The notes beneath the pieces are model-generated. The model made no database searches, was not told the DNA's origin, and worked only from the letters and a program-made list of their open reading frames with translations. Source: Leptospira ainazelensis (GTDB lineage: Bacteria > Spirochaetota > Leptospiria > Leptospirales > Leptospiraceae). From it: 64,000 bases of DNA. This document shows, piece by piece, positions 56,515 to 64,000 of the stretch (position 1 is its first letter; each line of letters opens with the position of its first letter). A program made the translations under genes and the position numbers. The DNA lies in assembly GCF_016918785.1 (NCBI RefSeq), contig NZ_JAFFPT010000004.1, positions 62,001 to 126,000 on the forward strand. The letters are read 5' to 3'.

Positions 56515-57378
56515 TTAGAAATATTCCGGGAAAAGAACTTTGAGTTTTTTCACGGTTTCCGGATTTCTTTTTTCCGGAGCCGTGATAATGGAATACTTTG
56601 TGCTGTTTTTCAAACTCAAATCGTCTCCGTTCCCGATCACGTCTATAAGTTCGGCGAGTAATTTTTTTGCGGTTTCAGCGTTCTTCGTAAGATTGGCGAT
56701 TACCATCTCCAACGTTACCGATTCTTCCCCTTCTCTCCAACAGTCGTAATCGGTAGACATACAGATCATTTGGTAAGCTATCTCCGCTTCTCTGGCGAGT
56801 TTTGCTTCCGGAAGTACCGTCATATTGATAATATCCGCACCCCAGGAACGATAGAGATGTGATTCCGCTTTCGTGGAAAACAAAGGCCCTTCCATACAAA
56901 CCAACGTCTTGTTCGTATGAATTCCCAAGCCGATTTTTTTCGCGGTCGTTTCGATTCGTTTGCTCAGATTCGATGAAAATGGTTCCGCAAAAGGAGCGTG
57001 CGCTACGACACCGTTCCCGAAGTAAGTCGCGTTTCTAAGTCGAGTTCGATCGATCACCTGGGAAGGTAAAACGAAATCGAGAGGTTTTATTTCTTCTCTT
57101 AAACTTCCGACCGAACTGAAAGCAATGATTTCTTCCACGCCTAACTGTTTTAAGGCGCAGATGTTTGCGTGGTTCGGAACTTCGGGAGGCAATAAAAAAT
57201 GTCCGACTCCATGTCTTGGCAAGAATGCGATGAGCTTTCCTTTGTAGTTACCGATTTTGATTTTATCGGAAGGTTTTCCCCAAGGAGTATCCGGATAGAT
57301 CTCTTCGATCAATTCCATTCCGTCGAGACTATAAAGTCCCGTTCCTCCGATGATTGCCGCTTTTACATGATGAGACAT
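56515..57378 (-). CDS. mtnP: S-methyl-5'-thioadenosine phosphorylase
   Basis: 287 residues, the family size. Splits methylthioadenosine, the by-product of polyamine or quorum-signal synthesis, with phosphate. Motifs: AIIGGTGLYSL at residue 9, the phosphate-binding LPRHGVGHFLLPPEVPNHANI near residue 54, SVGSLREEI near residue 90, and NMTVLPEAKLAREAEI near residue 185, which distinguishes phosphorylases from other nucleoside phosphorylases. A GGAG lies nine bases before the ATG. It is monocistronic by spacing. Confidence 0.94.
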   Translation of the reverse strand: MSHHVKAAIIGGTGLYSLDGMELIEEIYPDTPWGKPSDKIKIGNYKGKLIAFLPRHGVGHFLLPPEVPNHANICALKQLGVEEIIAFSSVGSLREEIKPLDFVLPSQVIDRTRLRNATYFGNGVVAHAPFAEPFSSNLSKRIETTAKKIGLGIHTNKTLVCMEGPLFSTKAESHLYRSWGADIINMTVLPEAKLAREAEIAYQMICMSTDYDCWREGEESVTLEMVIANLTKNAETAKKLLAELIDVIGNGDDLSLKNSTKYSIITAPEKRNPETVKKLKVLFPEYF

Positions 57379-57478
57379 GAATCCATACTCCTAAACGAAA
57401 GTTCTCACATTCTTTAGGGTCAGTTTTGGAAGATGGATCTAAATTGTAAATCGGAAGTGCTTTTTACTCTTCGGAGAT

Positions 57479-59047
57479 TTACGTCGTGCTCAGATTTTTT
57501 AATTCCAAAGACTGGTTTCGAATTTTCTCTACTTCGTTTTGCAGTTTGCCGGATTCTTGATTGATCTGGTTGATTTCCTTTTCCAGATTCACCATAGTTT
57601 TTACCATTTCTTCCTGTCCGACCATCTGCTCTTTTGTGGATTCGAAAATTTCTCCCGAGAGTTGTTTAACTCGTTCCACTTCCGACACAAAGTCTTGAAT
57701 AATTCTTCGCTGCTCTTGGTAAAGTTTCCCCATCTCTTCGATCCGATTGACGGTCTCCGAGATTTTTAGTTTTTGACGATTGGTCAAATCACCCGTATCA
57801 TTCGAAGCCTTGTTTGCTTCCCCGATAAATTCACGAGATTGTTTTACGATTACTGAAATGTTCTTTGCGTTCTCCGAAGTAAATTCTGCGAGCTTACTTA
57901 CTTCGTTTGCAACCACGGCAAACCCACGACCGGCGGCTCCGGCCCTAGCCGCTTCGATAGAGGCATTAAGCGCGAGCAAATTGGTCTTATCGGCGATTTC
58001 GCCCATGATCTGGTTGATCTCATCCACTCTATTAAAAGAATTTGATATGTTTTTCAGGAAGTGTGTGGTCTTTCCGGCCGCTTCGGAAACGTTATCCATA
58101 TCGACTTTGTTTTCATTTGCGTAAGAACCGAGATCTTTCGAAAACTGAGCGATACTTTCGATGATATCCCCGAGATTTTTGGATTTTAGATTGAGATCCA
58201 CCAAACTTCGATTTTGCGTTTCTATGGAACCCGACGTGCTTTGAGAAGCGGCGGATAATTCTTCGATGACCGCGTTTACTTCCTCCAAAGAAGCCGCCTG
58301 AGATTCCATTTTTTCTCCGGTTGTATTGATAAACTCGGCAAAATTCTGAATCGAAGTTTCCAGACTTTCGGCGGAAACGTGAATCGCTTTTTGATTCGAT
58401 TCCAATCTTGCGAGAAATCCACGGCTTTCTTCGGAAAGTTTCACCGCTTGATCGGCGAGTTTCATAAAAAGATTCATTAGTTGTGAGAGAATGATCCCGG
58501 CGACAAAAACAAAAACTATCTTGATAATTTCAACGCTGGTTGTCAACATTCCGGGTTTGCCCGAAAGATTCGGATCCTCGGACAATTCTACTCCGAAAAT
58601 AACCGCAACGGTGAGCGCGATAGTCGATCCCAATGCGCCTAAAAATCCGATCAGAATTACGAATCTTTTTTCTCCTAAAAGCCCGGCGTAGATGTTGATA
58701 TAAAAGTAAATAAAGAAAAGAATTACGTTCTTCATGACGCCGGATGCGACGGTCGGCGAAATCATCGCGTCGAAAATCAGAGTACAACTGAGGATAATCG
58801 AGTCGAGTATTACTGAAATCTTATGAACCCATTTTGGTACATCGCCAAACCGATTCCAGATAAAAATCCCGATACAGTAGATCCACATCGCCAAAGTTCC
58901 GCTGGAATGAATGATCAGCTGGGTAGGATTAAAAACTTTCATCGCCCCTAAAATCGAGAGCGTAAATAGTATAACGAGGCCGAGGCGGATTCGATTGATG
59001 AGGACGGCACCATTCTTTTGAATGAGATCGAGGGAACTTTGGCTCAT
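57479..59047 (-). CDS. Methyl-accepting chemotaxis protein, tandem copy 1
   Basis: 522 residues; five or six membrane segments in the first 200 residues without a periplasmic domain, then a coiled-coil signalling region. The hairpin motif [38 protein letters not shown] is around residue 360. Same length and organisation as the gene at 59180, and clear homologues of one another: [25 protein letters not shown] is shared. It is separated by 132 bases from the other copy, so each may have its own promoter. Confidence 0.93.
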   Translation of the reverse strand: MSQSSLDLIQKNGAVLINRIRLGLVILFTLSILGAMKVFNPTQLIIHSSGTLAMWIYCIGIFIWNRFGDVPKWVHKISVILDSIILSCTLIFDAMISPTVASGVMKNVILFFIYFYINIYAGLLGEKRFVILIGFLGALGSTIALTVAVIFGVELSEDPNLSGKPGMLTTSVEIIKIVFVFVAGIILSQLMNLFMKLADQAVKLSEESRGFLARLESNQKAIHVSAESLETSIQNFAEFINTTGEKMESQAASLEEVNAVIEELSAASQSTSGSIETQNRSLVDLNLKSKNLGDIIESIAQFSKDLGSYANENKVDMDNVSEAAGKTTHFLKNISNSFNRVDEINQIMGEIADKTNLLALNASIEAARAGAAGRGFAVVANEVSKLAEFTSENAKNISVIVKQSREFIGEANKASNDTGDLTNRQKLKISETVNRIEEMGKLYQEQRRIIQDFVSEVERVKQLSGEIFESTKEQMVGQEEMVKTMVNLEKEINQINQESGKLQNEVEKIRNQSLELKNLSTT

Positions 59048-59179
59048 ATCCCTATGAGAAGAATGAAATTTTGCATTTCAAACAGATTCCCATAGAGAAA
59101 AGAGTTTTTAAGATTTCAAATATGTTTCAAGAAGACACAAAGTGAAAACGAATATTTCCCTTCTTAACTAACAAACGGC

Positions 59180-60748
59180 TCAAACGACACTCAGCGCTTT
59201 TAGATCCTTTGATTGGGACTTGATACTCAAGACGCCGTCTTGGATCTTGCCCGATTCTCGAGTAATCTCGTTGATCTCTTTTTCGAGAGCAAACATCGCT
59301 TTCATCATTTCTTTTTGTCCGACCATCTGCTCGTGAGTAGAATGGAATAACTCGTCGGAAAGAGTTTTTACTTTGCTCAAGTTTCTGGCAAAGTCCTGGA
59401 CGATTCCGGTACCCTTTTCGTACAGGCGAGTCATTTCTTCGATACTAGAGACCGTTCCGTTGATCTTAAGACTTTGGCCCTCGGTCAAATAGCCTGTATC
59501 TCTCGAGGAACGATTGGCTTCTTCGATATATTGAAGTGAATCATGAACAACCTTAGAAATCATCTTTGCATTGGAAGCGGTGAATTCCGCGAGCTTACTT
59601 ACCTCTTGCGCGACGACCGAAAATCCCCTTCCCGCTGCGCCTGCCCGCGCGGCTTCAATGGAAGCGTTTAGGGAAAGAAGATTTGTTTTATCGGCGATTT
59701 CGCCCAAAATACGATTGATCTCATCGACCCTTTGAAAGGAATTCGAAATGTTCTTTAGAAATGTATCAGTTTTTTCCACCGAATTCTTAACGGTCTGCAT
59801 CTCGATTTTACTTTCGTTTGCATTCATTTCCAAATTTTTAGAAAGTTGCGAAATTTTAGTTATGATCTCAAGAAGAGTTTGCGACTTCTGATTCAGTTCG
59901 ATCAGGTTTTCGTTCTGAGTTCGGATCGAATCCACATTGTTTTCCGATGATTTAGAAAGAGAAGTGATGACAGCATTGACTTCTTCCAAGGAAGCCGCCT
60001 GCGATTCCATCTTAGAACTTGTTAAACTCGTAAACTCCGAAAAATTAGAGACTGAAATTTCCAAAGTTTCAGCGGAAGAATGAATGACCTTTCGATTGTT
60101 TTCCAAACGGGAAAGAAAGTCCTTATTCTCTTTGAAATAAGAGGCCGCTTCGCGGTAAAGATTATCAAACAAGTCCATCAATCGATAGAGAATAAAACTG
60201 ACAGCAAACATAAAAATAATCTTCGTGATTTCGGAACTCAATTTCATAAATCCGGGCGCCGTGTTGATAATATTGTTTTCCGAAAATTGTAGACCGTGAA
60301 GGGTCGCGTTGATCAAACCGATCGAATACCCGACCGCACAAAACAAACCCGTTATCAAAACAAATCGCGGACTTCCAAGTAACCCTGAATAAGCGATGAT
60401 AAAATAATAAACGGAATAAAGAATCGCATTTTTTAGAACTGGAGCTATGATTTCGGCGGAAACCATTCCATCAACCAAAATCGTTCCGCTCAAAAGAAGC
60501 GTATCGAATATGACAAAAACTTTATGTACCCACGGACTTACGTTGTATTTCTTATACAAAGCAAAACCGAATAACGTATAAACGCACATAAAACCTGCGG
60601 CGAAGCTATGGTTGAGCAAAATCTGAGGATGCAAAGTTTTAATACTCGATGCAAGAGAGAAAAGCATCATGACCATAATGGCTATTCTCGAATAATAGGT
60701 AAGGGTTTCTCCCTTCTTGCGGATCGATTCAATGGACTGCTTGGACAT
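59180..60748 (-). CDS. Methyl-accepting chemotaxis protein, tandem copy 2
   Basis: 522 residues; same architecture as the neighbour at 57479, with hydrophobic segments in the first 205 residues, no periplasmic domain, and the signalling hairpin [38 protein letters not shown]. The two differ throughout the membrane part, where they would sense different signals, but not in length. The ATG is followed by SKQSIESI. A tandem duplication is a likely origin. Confidence 0.93.
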   Translation of the reverse strand: MSKQSIESIRKKGETLTYYSRIAIMVMMLFSLASSIKTLHPQILLNHSFAAGFMCVYTLFGFALYKKYNVSPWVHKVFVIFDTLLLSGTILVDGMVSAEIIAPVLKNAILYSVYYFIIAYSGLLGSPRFVLITGLFCAVGYSIGLINATLHGLQFSENNIINTAPGFMKLSSEITKIIFMFAVSFILYRLMDLFDNLYREAASYFKENKDFLSRLENNRKVIHSSAETLEISVSNFSEFTSLTSSKMESQAASLEEVNAVITSLSKSSENNVDSIRTQNENLIELNQKSQTLLEIITKISQLSKNLEMNANESKIEMQTVKNSVEKTDTFLKNISNSFQRVDEINRILGEIADKTNLLSLNASIEAARAGAAGRGFSVVAQEVSKLAEFTASNAKMISKVVHDSLQYIEEANRSSRDTGYLTEGQSLKINGTVSSIEEMTRLYEKGTGIVQDFARNLSKVKTLSDELFHSTHEQMVGQKEMMKAMFALEKEINEITRESGKIQDGVLSIKSQSKDLKALSVV

Positions 60749-60883
60749 AGACCAATCGTCTATAGAAATTCAATTAAGTAAATGAAAAGTACTTGGCAAA
60801 AGCCGAAATAGATAACCTTATTATAAGAAGACATGTTTTCATTCCATAAGATCGGTTATTCGTTCGGATCATAAGCAATTCGC

Positions 60884-61993
60884 TTAAAATCTTGGATTCA
60901 ACGAATTGGAGAATGGGTGAATGAAAAAACTTTCCGGGTGGAGAGGTGTTGGTGCGTCGGAAACAGACATCACTTTGACTGATTGTCCATCCGGATACAG
61001 ACCCATCATCTTCTGATTATTTGATCCGTTCCCCAAAGCAATATCCTTTGCGGTTGCAGAATTATAAAAGCTATAATCGGCTAACGCGTCTAATTGTTTC
61101 CAGATTCCAAAGAAGTCTAACGTATCCAAGGAACCAAGTCCGATCACGGTATTCTTAATGGGAGTATAATGATCCGCATTGAGGCTATATCCGTTATGGA
61201 TATCGGAATAAACGACTTGAAAATCCTTCTCGGAAGCGGTTGTACCGATTCGAGTAAAGATATCGATCGCCATTCGATTATCCACCTCGTCGTCGTTATC
61301 GTAAATCTGAGCGATCATTTTTGTGGAATTCGTAAACTGTGCGAGTTGGGTGTTGCTGATTGAAAAAGAATACCAAGGCGCTAAAAGAAAAATAAAGGAT
61401 CCGTTACTTCCCCAACCTTTCTGAATGATTCCTTGATGAGCGAGATACGGAGTCGCGCCCCCTCCATAAGAATGCCCCATATAACCGACTCGAGTCGTAT
61501 CGATGATACTCGCATACTGCTCGACGGCGAAATTAATTCCGTCCAACATAAATTTATAATTTTCAGTCGGATCCCTTCGATCGGAAATATAAATGGGAAA
61601 AACTACCACATATCCTTTGGAAACATAAAAATCGATCAGTGGAAAATAAGCTTCCGCCGATGGAGAACTAAAACCGTGCATAAAGAACAGAACGGGAGCC
61701 TTTGTAGTTTGACCCGTTGGATAATATACGCAGACGTTACGAGGAGCGCTTGGGTTTGGCAAAACCCCTACAGAAACGGCGCTCGCACCGCGAGAACCGT
61801 ATCCTTGAGAAATCGGTGCAATCGGACCGTAATACCCGACTGGGGTGATCGCACAGGTATTGATCAAATACGGATAACTTACAATCAAGATTGTTTCAAA
61901 AAGAGGTTCCAGAGTTTCCTCTTGAAAACTCTTTGAATTCTGTTTACAAAAAAGAAGCCCGAAGATAACAAAAATTCCTATCAAACGTTTCAT
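60884..61993 (-). CDS. Probable lipoprotein with alpha/beta hydrolase fold
   Basis: 369 residues. The N-terminus (MKRLIGIFVIFGLLFCKQNSK) ends in a spirochaete-type lipobox (LLFC, acylation at the cysteine near residue 16). Then a hydrolase domain: APVLFFMHGFSSPSAEA near residue 98 (oxyanion region) and VGYMGHSYGGGATPYLAHQG near residue 170 with the nucleophile serine in GHSYGG. An aspartate-rich segment IYDNDDEVDNRMA and a histidine in VYSDIHNGYSLNADH could complete the triad. It resembles PET-hydrolase- or chlorophyllase-like enzymes; substrate unknown. A GGAGA lies seven bases before the ATG. Confidence 0.82.
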   Translation of the reverse strand: MKRLIGIFVIFGLLFCKQNSKSFQEETLEPLFETILIVSYPYLINTCAITPVGYYGPIAPISQGYGSRGASAVSVGVLPNPSAPRNVCVYYPTGQTTKAPVLFFMHGFSSPSAEAYFPLIDFYVSKGYVVVFPIYISDRRDPTENYKFMLDGINFAVEQYASIIDTTRVGYMGHSYGGGATPYLAHQGIIQKGWGSNGSFIFLLAPWYSFSISNTQLAQFTNSTKMIAQIYDNDDEVDNRMAIDIFTRIGTTASEKDFQVVYSDIHNGYSLNADHYTPIKNTVIGLGSLDTLDFFGIWKQLDALADYSFYNSATAKDIALGNGSNNQKMMGLYPDGQSVKVMSVSDAPTPLHPESFFIHPFSNSLNPRF

Positions 61994-62106
61994 AAACTCT
62001 CCGAAAATCTTTTCCTTATGAAAAAACAGATTCTAAGATTCTTTTTAAATTGAAAACGAATTTTAGAAACGGACTCAAGTTCAATTCTTAGAATTAAAAC
62101 CGAAGT

Positions 62107-62946
62107 TTAAGCGGAAAGCGAATTCGATTTACTGACTTCCCAGCCGATCATAGCCATTTTCCTCTCGGAGCCCCATCTGTATTCACCGATTCCGCCGGTA
62201 CTTTTGATTACTCGATGGCAAGGAATCAAATACCCGATCGGATTCTTACCGATTGCGGAGCCCACCGCTCTCGAGGCGTTTTCCTGGTCGATAGAACCTG
62301 CGACGCTTGAATAAGAGGACAATTTTCCCTCCGGAATTTTTAGTAAAGATTCCCAAACCTTGATTTGAAAATCAGTTCCTTTCAAATGGAGTTTGATTTT
62401 CTCTTTTTGATTCAGCGTATTATCAAAAAAACGAACGACTCTCTCTTGGTTCTCGTCGGTTTTTTGTATCAACTTAGCTTGGCTCCATTGTTCCCGAAGT
62501 TCCGAAAGAATTTCTTCTTTGGGAATATCATAAAAGAATAAATTACAAATTCCCTTTTCCGTCGATGCGACCAGGTATTCTCCGAAAATTCCCTTTTGAA
62601 AGCTATAACGAATGACGAGTTTTTCTCCTCCGTTTTTGTATTCTCCCGGAGTCATTCCTTCGATCCTGACGAATAAATCGTGAAGCCTGCTCGTACCGGA
62701 AAGACCGGTCTCATAGGCAGCGTCGAATAAGGTCGATTGCGGTTTGGAAAGAATCGATTTTGCATTTTGAAGAGTAAGATATTGTAAGAATTGTTTCGGG
62801 CTAACTCCGGCCCATTCCGTAAAAAGCCTTTGAAAATGAAACGGGCTTAAGTTTACGGATTTTGCTATTTCTTCCAATTCGGGTTGCGAAGTGGAATTCT
62901 CCTGAATGAATTGAATGGCTGTTGCGATTTTTCTGTAGTGATCCAT
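62107..62946 (-). CDS. Ada-like protein: AraC-type HTH plus methylated-DNA--protein-cysteine methyltransferase
   Basis: 279 residues. The N-terminal half (about residues 1-100) is an AraC-type helix-turn-helix with LEEIAKSVNLSPFHFQRLFTEWAGVSPKQFLQYLTL. The C-terminal half carries the O6-methylguanine transferase with the methyl-accepting cysteine in IPCHRVIKSTGGIGEYRWG near residue 238, preceded by the typical SRAVGSAIGKNPIGYL. The zinc-binding N-terminal domain with the phosphotriester cysteine of E. coli Ada is missing, so this is the shorter AdaB-like architecture with a DNA-binding part. It repairs alkylated bases and may activate its own gene. Confidence 0.9.
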   Translation of the reverse strand: MDHYRKIATAIQFIQENSTSQPELEEIAKSVNLSPFHFQRLFTEWAGVSPKQFLQYLTLQNAKSILSKPQSTLFDAAYETGLSGTSRLHDLFVRIEGMTPGEYKNGGEKLVIRYSFQKGIFGEYLVASTEKGICNLFFYDIPKEEILSELREQWSQAKLIQKTDENQERVVRFFDNTLNQKEKIKLHLKGTDFQIKVWESLLKIPEGKLSSYSSVAGSIDQENASRAVGSAIGKNPIGYLIPCHRVIKSTGGIGEYRWGSERKMAMIGWEVSKSNSLSA

Positions 62947-63275
62947 ATCAAAAAGAATATATCAAAGTCCTTTTTTTAAAACCCGATCCTTGCTGTTTTT
63001 ATTTTTTAAAAAGGGTTTTCCGGAGTTTATTTCAATTTTTTTGCGATCAAAAAATAAGGCGATAATTTGTTCCGACAAACTTTATAGGGTCCAAAAATTT
63101 CTTGAAACTGACTCTAAGTCCGCTTCGGAATCATTGGAGAAAAAGTCCGCCCTTTTTTAGATTTTCCTTCTCCGCCTCAACGGCTTTCTCTTGGAAAAAG
63201 AAGATCAGAAATCCGACATAGGAACGAAGTTATTTAAGAACGTTTCGATTTTAAGAGAAAAACAAAATTCTCCGA
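62947..63275. other. Intergenic region, no gene identified
   Basis: The 329 bases between the Ada-like gene's start and the end of the B12-binding protein gene contain no supported coding sequence. The minus strand upstream of 62946 must hold the promoter of the Ada-like gene. No cobalamin riboswitch signature was recognised. Confidence 0.4.
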
Positions 63276-64000
63276 TTAAGCGTGAATGAATTTTACCAAT
63301 TGATCGATCCCTTCTTCAAAAAGCGCCGGCCCCGGTTGGAGGATGATCGAAGGATCCAATTCGAAAATTTTTTTATTTCTGACCGCGTTTATATTTTGCC
63401 AATCCGGATGAGTTTGGACCCAATCAAAGTTTACCGGTTTTCCACACCAAGAGCCGAGATAAATATCCGGATTTTTTTCTGCGACGTCCTTGGAAGAGAT
63501 GATTCTTTCCTTCGCCATCGATTTATTTCGCAGATCATCAAAACAATCTTTTCCACCGGCGATTTCAATCAATTCTCCGACCCAAGAAATTCCGGTAATG
63601 ATCGGTTCGTCCCATTCTTGAAAGAATACGCGCGGCGGTTTTTCCGATCGGTTCTCTTTTTGAATTCTTTCTAACTTTGTTTTCCATCCTTCGATTAGAA
63701 CTTCGGTCTCCTTAGTTTTCCCCACCATAGAACCGAACAAAAGTATCGTATCCAAAATTTCCGAAATCGTTCTTTGATTTGTGACGAGAACGTTCAATCC
63801 TTCCGCGATCAAGTCTTTCGCAAGATTTGCTTGGATATCGGAGAATCCGATCACAAGGTCAGGTTTTAAATCTTTGATCTTCTTTACGTTTCCATTGATA
63901 AACGCAGAGACCTTTGGTTTTTCCGCCTTTGCTTTGAGAGGGCGAACCGTATACGCCGAGATTCCGACGATACGATCCTCTTCCCCCAAAAGATAAAGTA
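63276..64000 (-). CDS. BtuF/FepB-like vitamin B12 or iron-chelate binding protein (cut by window edge)
   Basis: A periplasmic substrate-binding protein of the class III (TroA/BtuF) fold, read open from base 64000 to the stop at 63276; the gene begins outside the window. Motifs: LYLLGEEDRIVGISAYTV at the edge, LKPDLVIGFSDIQANLAKDLIAEGLNV near the following residues, the GISWVGELIEIAGGKDCFDDL segment, and NPDIYLGSWCG and the final NINAVRNKKIFELDPSIILQPGPALFEEGIDQLVKFI. The second half of the family's aromatic cleft is visible. With cobT-cobS at the other end of the window, a cobalamin or cobinamide substrate is a fair but unproven guess. The first in-frame TTG at 63989 is not the start. Confidence 0.8.
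   Translation of the reverse strand, partial: LYLLGEEDRIVGISAYTVRPLKAKAEKPKVSAFINGNVKKIKDLKPDLVIGFSDIQANLAKDLIAEGLNVLVTNQRTISEILDTILLFGSMVGKTKETEVLIEGWKTKLERIQKENRSEKPPRVFFQEWDEPIITGISWVGELIEIAGGKDCFDDLRNKSMAKERIISSKDVAEKNPDIYLGSWCGKPVNFDWVQTHPDWQNINAVRNKKIFELDPSIILQPGPALFEEGIDQLVKFIHA

Noticed and set aside
63989..64000. TTG 63989 as start of the BtuF-like gene
   Set aside because: The frame continues open to the edge with LYLL, and the family has more sequence before this point.

Overview
The window looks like a piece of the main chromosome of a pathogenic-clade Leptospira. The basis is the protein content: an OmpL1-family porin ending in the typical tyrosine-lysine-histidine-glutamate-leucine tail, several large membrane methyl-accepting chemotaxis proteins without a periplasmic sensor, a multidomain SpoIIE phosphatase, exported proteins with spirochaete-like signals, moderate G+C, and short palindromic intergenic repeats. 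The species cannot be fixed from this sequence alone. No tRNA, rRNA, CRISPR array, intact insertion sequence or prophage was seen.

Layout. 1-1635: end of a cobalamin lower-ligand/nucleotide-loop operon (cobT fragment, cobS, a cobC-like phosphatase). 1742-6575: an exported von Willebrand A protein facing two tandem exported DUF4139/MuiA-like proteins. 6675-15581: membrane and envelope genes (fatty acid hydroxylase/sterol desaturase type, FadL-like porin, ClC transporter with CBS domains, an exported unknown, a CPBP protease, a LysM-M23 peptidase, a beta-propeller protein). 15587-21615: a compact six-gene assimilatory sulfate reduction and siroheme operon (cysH, cysD, cysN, cobA, a Met8-like dehydrogenase gene, cysI). 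21631-22396: repeat-rich intergenic DNA.

22397-35822: a degenerate CPBP protein, a GT-C-like membrane protein divergent from a CrtC/AttH lipocalin-like protein with overlapping start codons, a Yej/Opp-type peptide ABC transporter of four genes translationally coupled to an AsmA-like protein, a small membrane protein, and a membrane-anchored MutS-like ATPase with a 78-residue partner. 35999-41151: a small ORF, an exported caspase-fold protein, an OmpL1 paralogue and next to it a decayed second copy of the same gene.

41176-64000: ilvC, three methyl-accepting chemotaxis proteins, OsmC, a giant SpoIIE phosphatase, then a lipid/aldehyde oxidation neighbourhood (aldehyde dehydrogenase, GMC oxidoreductase, flavin monooxygenase, HSL-type esterase), a PhoD-like phosphatase, a small alpha/beta hydrolase, mtnP, a lipoprotein hydrolase, an Ada/Ogt-type DNA repair regulator, and the truncated start of a BtuF-like vitamin B12 binding protein.

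The best candidates for unusual biology are the membrane MutS-like gene pair, the exported caspase, the vWA/DUF4139 group and the duplicated porin. All functional statements come from reading motifs by eye; no database search was possible.
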